From assembly GCA_039583875.1 (NCBI GenBank), contig CM077152.1, positions 16,975,059 through 17,039,058 of the forward strand: a stretch of 64,000 bases of DNA, in the 5' to 3' direction. The notes beneath the pieces were generated by a model that was not told the origin of the DNA, searched no databases, and saw nothing but the letters and a program-made list of their open reading frames with translations. Below, piece after piece: positions 23,216 to 33,500 of the stretch (its first letter is position 1; each line of letters begins with the position of its first letter). The DNA comes from Platanthera guangdongensis (Eukaryota; Streptophyta; Magnoliopsida; Asparagales; Orchidaceae). Position numbers and translations under genes: made by a program.

Positions 23216-23776
23216 TGGCCACCGAGAGTGCAAAATACTCAAAAAGCTTAAAAACTAAGCACGCCTCATTTAGGGTCCACCCTTCGCGAATACGGGGTTG
23301 TACAAACAAGTATGATTTTTTCAGTTCGTCTTTGTCGGACTGGACAACAGCTCGATTCTAGTTCAATCTGTTCGTGGCTGACTTCTACGGTCAGGCGACC
23401 TCGCGGTCAGGCGAACAAGAAGTGCGAACAGAGTTATCTTTCTCAGCATTAAATAAGCAGCAGTTTGTGCGGCTTGGCGATTAGCCTTGTGCGACTTGGC
23501 GGCTTCGATGGTTACTGTGTTCAGTCTGCCGGTTTTACTCTTGTCTATTTTTGTTGCTTCCATCAGGTGCATTGTAAAATCATGTCTCGCAATGTATGTC
23601 TCGCACTGTAAAAAAAGATTATTAATTTTATTGTGACTCTTGTATGTTTTTCTACTGCTTCTAGTTTATTTGGCTTGGTTAGATTGAGTGTTCTTGCGAC
23701 CTTTCTCGAGTTCACAAATTTTTACATTACGTCTCTACTTATGTTATGTTTCATCAGTGCATTTCTCCTTTTCTGC

Positions 23777-24128
23777 GAACGGGGAGATATTTGGGAGCCC
23801 TGTATCAAGCAGGGGGCTCTGACAGGGGGATCCTTTCTCATCGTATTTGTTTCTATTATGTTCGGAGTTTCTAAGCAAATTATTTTGGCGGACCAAGGAT
23901 TTGGGTAACATATTGGATATTGCAGTGTGCTCATGGCACCACAAATCTCTCACTTAATATTTGCACATGACACTTTAATCTTTTCTTGTGCTACGAGGCA
24001 AGCGACTTTGGCCATCTCGGATCTTTTGCGACTTTTTAGTGTGGTGTCTGGTTTGACCGTAAATCTATCAAATCATCGATAGTGTTCAGTCATATGACTC
24101 AGCCTCATAATGCGATGGATACTGCAGG
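23777..24128 (+). pseudogene. LINE reverse-transcriptase fragment, copy B
   Basis: Copy of the fragment at 19290 with the same TGA and frameshift. The catalytic FADD has become FAHD through a G-to-C change near 23967, and a further base is lost in the NLSKSS block. It ends at the hAT insertion. Confidence 0.8.
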
Positions 24129-24200
24129 CAGGGGTGGATCTAGGGCTGTGCCCCCCCCCCCCCCCCCCCCCTCCCGCCCAAGAATTTTGCAGAACTATTA

Positions 24201-25263
24201 GGCTCCGTTCGTTTCGATGGAATTGGGGCTTTGGAATTGGCATTCAATTGTCAATTCCAGTTGTGACTGTTCGGCGGCCATAATATTGCATCGGAATTGG
24301 AATTCATTTCAATTCCCATGAGAATTGATTATAGAAGAAACACGGCTCCCTGAATTCTTACCTCACGAGGCCTTCATTCGTGATTCCCACCCCTACTAGC
24401 GTGTCCCCGAAATCTCTCAAAAAAATATCAACGCAAATTTTGTTGTTCGCCCATGACCGCATTTTTCGCCGAAGAGCGAATTTTTCGACAGGGCACACAT
24501 TTTTCTGCCCGGGATTGCATTTTTCGCATGGGCGCGCATTTTTCGCCCGAGCCCGCATTTTTCGAGCGGGCACACATTTTTTCGCCCGGGCGACCATTTT
24601 TCGCCATGACGCGCATTTTTCGTCCGGCCGCACATTTTTCGCCTCAGAACGTATTTTTCGTCCGGACGAACATTTTTCGCCTGGGCGCGCATTTTTCGCC
24701 TGAGGGCGAATTTTTCGCCCGGACATGAATTTTTCGACCGTGCACTCATTTTAAGGCTTGTGCGCGTATTTTTTTGCCCGGACGCGCATTTTCACCCAGG
24801 ATTGCATTTTTCGGTCGGGGCTCATTTTTCGGTCTGGGCTTATTTTTCGGTCGGGGTGTATTTTTCGCCCAGGAGCGTATTTTTTGTCCGGACGCGCATT
24901 TTTCACCCGAGCGTGCATTTTTCAGCCGGACATAAATTTTTAGATCGGGAGCACTTTTTTAGGCACGTGCACGTATTTTTCGCCAGGGCGCGAATATTTC
25001 GCCCGGCCGCGAATTTTTCGCCTGGCGAAAAAATCTGCGCCCGGGCGAAAAAATGCGCGGTCGGGAGAAAAATGCGCGTTCGGACGGAAAAATTCTAATA
25101 TTGAGCGGAACATTGGAATTAATAATTTCAATTCCCACGATAGAATTCTTGCATTTAGCCGAACGACGGAATTGGAATTGACTTCAATTCCAATTTCTGC
25201 GGGAATTGGAATTGAAGTCAATTCCAATTCCTGCATTTTAATTCCTGCGAAACGAACGGGGTC
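24201..25263. mobile_element. Tourist/Harbinger-type element 1 with internal minisatellite
   Basis: The ends GGCTCCGTTCGTTTCG and CGAAACGAACGGGGTC are inverted repeats (14 of 16) flanked by TTA (24198-24200, 25264-25266), the usual PIF/Harbinger target. Subterminal regions repeat GGAATTG motifs. The middle (about 24450-25090) is a degenerate minisatellite of roughly 30 bp built on GCGCATTTTTCGCCCG. No transposase. It is absent from unit A, so it arrived after the duplication. Confidence 0.8.
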
Positions 25264-25266
25264 TTA

Positions 25267-26286
25267 GGGTTCGTTCGGATCTCTGGAATTGGAATTGGGA
25301 ATTGAGCCAACAAAATTTCAATTCTAGTGTTCGGATGTTAGGAATTCCCTCAGAATTGGAATTGATTCAATTCTATGGAATTCAATTTTATATTATGACT
25401 AATTCTTAGAGATAAAGAGAGATATTTCATGAAATTCAGTTTTTTATAATGGTCGTCGTCGCCCGATCTCATCATCGTCGCCCGATCTCACCGTCGACGC
25501 CCGATCTCACCGTCGTCGCCCGATCCCGCCACCACTGCTCATTTTCGTCTCCCGGTCTCGTCGTCGCCGCCCAATCTCACGGCCGCCTCCCAATCTCGCC
25601 ACCGCTCATTTTTGTCGCATGATCTCGTCGCCACCGCCCGATCTCACCGCCGCTGATCGATATCACAGCCGCCGCGCGATCTCGTCGCCACTGCCGCCCG
25701 ATCTCGCATTCTGATCTCGCCGCAGTCGCCCTATCTCGCCGCAGTCGCCCGATCTCGCCGCCACCGCCAGATCTCGTTGCAGTCACCCGATCTTGTCGCC
25801 GCCTCCCGATCTCATCATCGCCGCCTGATCATGCCCCCGATCCCGTCGTCGTTGTCCGATCTTGCAGTCGTCGACCGATCTCGTCGTCGTCACCCGATCT
25901 CGTCATCGCCGCCCGATCTCGCTGTCGTTGTCCGTTCATAATTAATTGTTGTCACACTACCTGAAATTGATTTTTTGATGTTGTATTCCATTTTTGTCAA
26001 CTTCTATATTTTTTTAGAGATTGTAAAGTAATAATTTCCTTCACCATTTGATTTTGTTGCTATAACTTTGTCCCGAGTGACACAAAACTTCAACTTCAAT
26101 TTGTCGTTGTCACCCGATCTTGTGGGCATGAGAAAAAAATCTATACCAATTCCAATTTTAATTCTAGAAATTCATCATATAGTCGAACAACTGCATTGGA
26201 ATTCAGACCAATTCCAATTCTCACAGTAATTGAAATTGGATGAATTCTAATTCTGCAATTTCAATTCTTGCGATCCAAATGGACCC
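25267..26286. mobile_element. Tourist/Harbinger-type element 2 with internal minisatellite
   Basis: It begins GGGTTCGTTCGGATC and ends GATCCAAATGGACCC (11 of 15 matched as inverted repeats), with TTA at 25264-25266 and 26287-26289. Both ends are rich in GGAATTG/CAATTCC. The region 25450-25940 repeats a degenerate CGTCGCCCGATCTC motif. No transposase. Its left 46 bp are also in unit A, so it was already in the hAT element before the duplication. Confidence 0.75.
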
Positions 26287-26918
26287 TTAGTGGGTTTTGT
26301 TTTCTCTAGCTCGTCGAGGCAGCAAATTTTGATTACTTATACGTCAAAAGCGGTGGTCGGATAGAGAAGAAATAACTCATAATATAGAAACTTTTAATTT
26401 TTTTATGAGAGGAAGACGATGCATGCCCCCATTCTAGGAAGCCACTGTCATTTTGATCTGCACTGCTTCTTTGGTTCCCGCAAGCGTGCAACGGCCTTCA
26501 TTCTAGTAGACGAACACAACAACATTTGTGTTGTCTCCAGCAAGCATTCTGACGCATCAGAGCAAGGCTGACGCGTCCATTCTCTGCATCTGCCATCTAT
26601 AGGTCCTCCACGATTCCTCTCTCCATCGACGAAGACATCCATTGGGCAAACGACGCACATTTCAAGGGAAGGTAACAACGCCTGGAGTTTCTTCTCGAGT
26701 TGCCCGCCGCTAGTTCCATCGAGCTCTCCCCCGTTTTGGAAACCATGTGGACCCATCAGTCAGCCCACAATCCCCCCCTGTCGCACCATTGTCGCAACCC
26801 TTCATAACATTACACCGACCTCTGTTCTACCGACCTTGCCGGCTAGCTGTCCGCCTCTTTTGACTCCCCCCCCCCCCCCCCCTCCATTAAAATTCTTGTA
26901 TCCGCCCCTGATTGCAGG

Positions 26919-27126
26919 AGATCCATTTCAAATGAAATGGAGGGAATCCATTTCACGGTCTATATTGAATGCACTTTGATCCGACGGGTTCATCATTTCT
27001 CATGTTTTTTTAAATTTTTTTTAACAAAAAAAACTTTACCACAAGATTTCTTTCGAACTTGTCTTATCCATTGGACAATGAAATGGATCCCCTCCATTTC
27101 ACTTGAAATGGAGAGGATCCGGATCC
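26919..27126. mobile_element. Mutator-type MITE upstream of KAS I
   Basis: A 208-bp element. The inner arms of its TIRs share CCATTTCAARTGAAATGG and a following GGGRATCCATTTCA. It is flanked by GATTGCAGG on both sides (26910-26918 and 27127-27135), a 9-bp TSD as in Mutator elements. The hAT element sits directly against its left TSD. Confidence 0.7.
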
Positions 27127-27135
27127 GATTGCAGG

Positions 27136-27359
27136 TGTGATTCACCTGTCCTCATCATGGCTTGAGTCTCCATGACGAAACTTCAAAATTGCATCACTTG
27201 CCCAACACCCTTTATATTCTCTCCCCGCCCCTTGTCCTATTCTTGCTTTTTCATCTTCTCGATCCATCTTCTCGCCAGAGAGAGTGAGAGAGGGAGACAG
27301 CGTGGTGAGGGAATAGAAATACAGAGAGTGTGTGTGTGTGTGGGAGAGAGAGAGAGATC
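27136..27359 (+). promoter_or_regulatory. KAS I proximal promoter and 5' leader
   Basis: Only about 225 bp separate the MITE from the KAS I ATG. A TTTATATTC stretch near 27210 is a possible TATA region. The leader has GA- and GT-repeats (about 27277-27355). The first 30 bp still look like LINE sequence. Transcript start not determinable. Confidence 0.4.
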
Positions 27360-27530
27360 ATGGCTTTCACAAGCACGTCTAATTTGGCTTTGGGATGCAG
27401 AGAACGCAGTTCATCATTGGGACAGTTCAGTGGTCTGGAATCACTGTTGACTCGTAGCAAGATGACTTCTTGCTCGCCGGAAAGGCCAAGTAACTCATTT
27501 TCTTTCATCTTCTTCTTCTTACCTTTTTTG

Positions 27531-27565
<35 letters not shown>

Positions 27566-30500
27566 ATGGTGGATGATTGTGCAGGGAGTTTCTAAATTCT
27601 AGAGCTTTTAGTTACGAATTTCCCTATTCGTATTGATGTTTAGAAGCATGCGACTGACTTCTAAAATGATATATATAATAAAATGAAGTAGCCGTTATAT
27701 TTCTTCTTCTTCTTCTTCTTTCAGTTCCATCATTTTCCATTTCCCCTGATTTCTATGAACTGAATTGTTGAAATATTCAAAAATAAGATTCGGTTCTGCC
27801 TGGCAGTATAATTATAAATGCTTCAACTCAATGCCGCGAATGCCTTAACATTCCAAACTACCTCTCCCTTGCCCTCACTTGAACAGAAAAACATCTGAAC
27901 ATGAAAACCAAGTTATGGAAACCATGGTTGGAATTGGAACTGAGGAAGTGGCCGCTTTTAAGGCAATGGCCATAGCTAGAGCTGGAGGGAGGGCATCTAG
28001 TTAATTATTTAGCTCTATTTGTTTTTAAGTGCCCCTAGTTTGCTAGCTTGAAATAAATTCTATAAATTAATATGAATTCTGCATTTACTCTGCTTCAAGT
28101 GATTGGACTCCAAGGTCCTGCTTCTGTTTCTTTCTCTTACCGCACGTAGTACTATTGGTCTAACCCGTTAGGGGTAAAGAGAGATGCGGGTACATCACAT
28201 CTTGCTTTGAGATATGTGTCTGCGATTTGAGATATGCTCGCATCAGTTGAATGTCACACTTCACTGTAAAATACAGCAGGTGCACTTTACTCCCCCGATT
28301 CCTCTGTTCAGAGTGTCAAAAACCTTTTTTGTTATATTTGAGCCCTTACCTACAAATTTTCCATGGGGAAAGCTCTAAAAACACACAGTAGAGAAACTCA
28401 GAATCAAGATCTTTCTCTCACTTTTCAAAAAAAGATCTTTCTCTCTCCTCTCTCTGTTTCTCCTCTGTGCTAATTAACTGCAAGACACTTGAACTACAAA
28501 TGGAATAAGGAAAGTAGCAAGTCCATTTTGAGCATTGTAGCTACCGCCATGTGTTTCATTAACTTTCTCAGTCGTCCAAAAAGGAAATACTGAAGCAGTT
28601 CTTTCGTATTTTTCCAGAAATGAAGGCATCCATTCTCATACATGATCTTTAATTGGTGCATGTGCCACATTAAAAGTCCCTGGACGCGTAAAGAATGAGA
28701 AAATAATGGCTATCCGCAAATATTATTAGCTAATTTTTAGAGTTTTACATTTTGCATATCCGCACTTGTCTTTCTTCCGCATCCTGGCTCTCCCTGTCTC
28801 GAAGAAATCGAGATTCGCTCTTTTCTTCCGCCGCCCGACGATTTCGACGCATTCCGTTGGCCGTGTTCGTGAGTCATTGCCGTTGTTTGTCGGTCATTGT
28901 TGTTGTTTGCTGGCCCGACGATTTCGACGTGTTCCGTCTGACAGCTTTTTCCGCCGACATCTTCTCCCGCCGCTCATTTTCTTCCGCCCTTTCATCTTGT
29001 TACTGCTTTTCACCGACAATCTTCAAGCCTTCTTTGAAGGTGGTTCTGGGTTCCTTGAAGTTGCACCATTTTCCTGGTGGTAAGTTGCAGCAGATTCTCT
29101 TCCTTTCTTTTTTTTTTACAGAAATTTAGCATCGATTCTTCATCTATGCCATACCCGATCACTTGTTTCATGCTAAAGTTTCTTGAACAAAAAATTGATG
29201 TAATGTAGCTATAATTCATTGTTTCATACTTTACCAAAAAGTCCTGTAAAATTGTTTGAGATATTTTACAGATTGCTTATTCCATATGCCTCTACGATCC
29301 ATTGAAAAGACTATAAGCCGTACTTGATTGTTCTTTAAGTTGTAAAATTTTTCATTTTAGATTGTTTGCCGATAACAAATTTGTTTGCGGATATAATTCT
29401 TTGAAACATTGTCGTGCGGATATCAAAAGTTTGCGGATATCCAATATTATAGTGTGGACATCAATCGCCAAAGCAATCCCTCCCCAAATGCCATAAAATC
29501 CCTAATAAGAGCCCATTATATGTTGGGTCAAATTAGCTTTCCAGATTTAGGGTCCTACTTCATTTTCAATTTTGCTGTTCAGTTGCATTTGGAAGTGCTG
29601 GAATTTAAAAGTAATTAAGCGGAATTTATTTTGAACTAAATTTATTTTTTATTAAGAAGTTGTTATTAGCACTCCTAATTTTGTTATTAGCACTTAAAAT
29701 GAGTAGATTTTAGGGTTTTGTTTAATAGGCGCTGCACGGTTCAATCTCTAGTGGCACGCACATCTCCTGCATCCCCTCTTTTGCAATTCGTGAAGTGCAG
29801 CCGGTACCCCCCGCGACCCCCCTTGAAGAGGCCGGCGAACCACCCGGTACTTCCGGCGTACCACCTAGTGGTTCCGGCGAGCGCGAGTTGCAGTTGGCGA
29901 ATCCGCCGTGGGTATTTTCTTCCTGTCGCCCGACGGTGCAAGCCCTAGTTTGGGTGATTTTCTTCCATTCACCCGGCATAAGCCATTTGCTCTCTCCGAA
30001 ATCTCAGCTTGATAACCCATCTTCTTCTCCGCCTTGAATCTATTTTTGAGGCTTTCATTGATAAAATGTCATGTTAATCTTCTAAATTTTTTCTATTGTT
30101 GTTGGGAGAACAAGTCATGAAGATAAAATTACTACGTCTCTACTTCTAATTGGTATGACCGCATGCAGTTAAAATTTACTTAAATTTTTGTTTGATTATC
30201 CATTGTAATTTATTTGTGTTTCTTATTATGAGAAAATCCAAAAAATCCAGTTGATGAAAATGTTCACAAAATCGAAATTAATTGGAGCATGCATTTTCAA
30301 ACCAATAGAGCATTTGGTTCTAATGAGGAAATGATAGACTGAGTTAGAGGTGTTAGCAAAAGTCTCGGTAAGTGCTAATAGCAAAAAGTGCAGTGCAAGT
30401 AGAGGATTGCTTGTGGACAGACAATCACTTAAAACAGTGTTTGCTAATATTGACGAGTACTAATAGCTAAAATAGCAGTGCTAATAACATCGCACTTTTT

Positions 30501-33500
30501 ATATGTATAATTCTGCGAGCGTGTAAACGCAATACTTGAATATTGGCGAGACCCTTAAAAGAAGGGTTTTAGGTTGAGCATGACAAAAACAGAGTATTTG
30601 AAGCTTAAAAATAGCAGTGCAAGGACGGATAACTTTGTTATTAAGTTGGATGATCAAAATATTTCTCACAGTGAGTGCTTTAAATATCTGGGAACAATAG
30701 TTAAATACGATGGAGGTGTTGGTACATATTTGATACATAGAATTCAAGCAGGTTGGTTGAAGTGAAGTTACTGTGATCGCAAAGTATCATTAACACTTAA
30801 AGACAAGTTTTACGTATTGTAATTAGACTAACATTGCTCTATGGTTCTGAGTGTTGGGCAGTAAATTGTGTATATGAGCAAAAATGGAAGTTGTGAAGAC
30901 GAGAATGTTTGGATGGATGTGTGGACACACGAGATTGGAAAAAATTAGTAATGAATGTATCAAGGATAAGACATAAGTGAAACCAATTGCAAAGAAGATT
31001 TGAGAAGCTCGACTAAGTTGGTTTGGACACTTACAAAGGAGACAATTAGAGGCACTTGTTAGGTGTTGTGAGAGTTTAGTCACTAGGCATGTTAAACGGG
31101 AGAGAGGTGGACCAATAAAGACTTGGAATGAAACTATTAAAAAAGACATGATGTACTTAGACATTAGTGAGATTGTGACTAAAGATAAGACACAATGGCG
31201 ACAAAAGATTCTTATAGCCGACCCCACTATAGTGGGATAAAGGCTTGAGTGTTGTTGTTGCTGCTATGTATAATTCCACTTGCAGTTTGTGGTCGAAAAT
31301 TTATGCTGGTCGTTTTTTGAATCCGAGGGGTACAGGGGTACCCAAGAAGTCAAAGTTGTCGGATTGGTCCAACAAAGCCGTGACCTATACCGGCTCGACT
31401 AAATGATTCTAACAAGCCCAAATTTCAAGTGATTTTGAGTCTGTTTGACACCTCAAATGGCCTTCAGATTGGTTCACGGGAAACTGACCTGAACCGAACT
31501 AACCTGGACCGGCCCAAACCTGTCTCCCACTTCCTCGTGCACAACATGATTGGTAAGTGTTGTTGAAAAATCAAGATTGAAACCAGAGTACCGCGAGCAC
31601 GACCAACTCGTCTAGTTGATTCCAAAAAATTCTAGTGTACATATTCAAAGCACATTTTAGCTCGTAGTGACACAAGAATGCAGGACTCAACCGGGCCGAA
31701 CTAGGTATCTGGTTTAGTCGGAACCCTGCCACACTAGCCATACTATGACAAATGACCTGGCATGATTCATGAGAGGTGTCTCTTGGCGCTACCTTGCCCA
31801 GCAGATGGCGAGGTTCATGGGGTCTCCTTATTGTGTTACACACAAGTCTTAGGTGGAAAAAGTCGGTGCCATTAGGGCTCTATTTGGCGTGACATTTTTG
31901 CTTCAGAGAGTTTGGACAAAAAACACCACCATCATATAATGTTAATGTATGATTGATATGACAACTGTTACGATCATTATCAAGAAAATAAAACTAGTTT
32001 TGAACATGAATATGGATGAAGTTCCTTGGGTGAGGTCAGACATTCACGAACGACCGTTCATAACAACCTCGTTTATGAACGCCGCCTCTGTGTGCCATAG
32101 GGAGAGCCTAGGTCTGAAGATATATTTTTTACTTTCAATAGAATGGTTTTGGGTGGAACTAAGGGTGTCTTGGGCTCTCTATCGGCCTTCCCTTCCATTC
32201 CCCCTAAATGCATAGCCGCCGGCATCCTGTCGTCGTTTGTTTCTCCACCTTCCGGTCTCCGTTCACACCACAAAATGATAAAATAGCGCCGTCTCCAAGC
32301 GGAGCCCCACCTCCTGTCGGCCATCATGACGGTGGCATTCCGAGCCTTTCTACACCGCACACAAAGCCCTCCGAGTAAAAATACCGTCCGCCGAGCTGAC
32401 GGTCCTTTAGGTCCCCACCAATGACAAGCAGTAGAATCATGTAATTTGGTGGGATCCACGATGCACGGTAAATCTGTGCACTATAACCCTCACCTGCTCG
32501 TGCATTTTGATTGGCCGAGCGGACTGAAAATTTTTCCCTGCCAGAGAGCCTAAGATGGTCTCAATGGTATTTTCGTATCCTGACAGCAACTGTGTCTTGG
32601 TGCCATTATCCACAATAGCAGTAGCAGCAGCAGCTGCTGCGTCAGTCGTCTACTCGATGATTCTTGTTATAGCTTTGAAATCAGATGTTTAAGTATAATT
32701 TAACTCCACCCATGAATCTCCTCTCCAGCTTTAAAAAACCTAAAATACGCAACCACGGCATCCCCCGGAGTCACCGCCCCAAAAAGAGAGACGGATCCGA
32801 AGAAGAGGATAGTGGTTACCGGAATGGGTCTCGTCTCAGTGTTCGGCAGCGACGTTGATGAGTTCTACAACATGCTTCTGGAAGGACGGAGCGGGATTAG
32901 CTACATTGATCGCTTCGATACATCATCGTTTTCCGTCAGATTCGGCGGCCAGATCCGAAACTTCTCTTCCAAAGGCTACATCGACGGCAAGAGCAACCGC
33001 CGGCTGGACGACAGCTGGAGATACTGCATCGTCGCCGCCCGGAGAGCTCTCGAAGATGCCCAGCTGGGAGACCAAGTGTTGAAGTCAGTAAGTAGTGCTG
33101 TTAATTCGATCTCCCTCTTTATTTATTTTTCTGCCTCGAATAGAAATAATCCTTCAAAATTGAATCATCTCCAGATGAACAAATCCAGAATCGGGGTTCT
33201 AATCGGCTCCGGATTGGGCGGATTAACGGTTTTCAGCGACGGGGTCGAGAATTTAATCTCGAAACCGATCAAGAAAGTAACTCCGTTCTTCATTCCTTAC
33301 TCAATTACGAACATGGGTTCGGCGTTATTGGCGATTGATACCGGCCTAATGGGCCCAAATTACTCAATCTCCACCGCCTGCGCCACCGCAAATTACTGCT
33401 TCTATGCCGCTGCCAATCACATAAGGAGAGGGGAGGCCGATATCATGGTCACCGGCGGCACCGAGGCTCCCATCCTTCCGATCGGAATAGGCGGCTTCTC

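Larger units (their letters stand above)
19770..25312. repeat. Tandem duplication, unit B
   Basis: Second copy of the 15239-19756 block. It is enlarged by the Tourist-type element at 24201-25263 and continues past the unit A breakpoint into the complete hAT element. Relative to unit A it has at least eight single-base deletions in the gag-protease region, and it lacks 39 bp between 17-bp direct repeats near 23480 (present at about 18973-19011 in A). Confidence 0.92.
24129..26910. mobile_element. Non-autonomous hAT-type element hosting two Tourist-like insertions
   Basis: The left end CAGGGGTGGAT and right end ATCCGCCCCTG are inverted repeats with one mismatch. The flanks ACTGCAGG (24121-24128) and ATTGCAGG (26911-26918) form an 8-bp TSD with one mismatch, as expected for hAT. 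Poly-C tracts sit just inside both ends. Without its two inserts the element is about 690 bp (24129-24200 plus 26290-26910) and has no transposase ORF. It interrupts the LINE RT fragment. Confidence 0.8.
27490..32728 (+). other. KAS I intron 1 (5239 bp), repeat-laden
   Basis: GT-AG intron between the transit-peptide exon and the catalytic exons. It holds a CT microsatellite (27536-27561), a TTC run near 27700-27722, a palindromic-repeat relative (28186-28310), two inverted-repeat elements (28708-29442 and 29661-30489), an RTE LINE tail (30540-31265) and CAG/CTG repeats near 32618-32642. The remainder is low-copy-looking DNA in which I see no gene. Confidence 0.85.

Noticed and set aside
31571..32459. 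Possible genes in the right part of KAS I intron 1
   Set aside because: Several short frames on both strands, none with a recognisable motif, all inside a well-supported intron.
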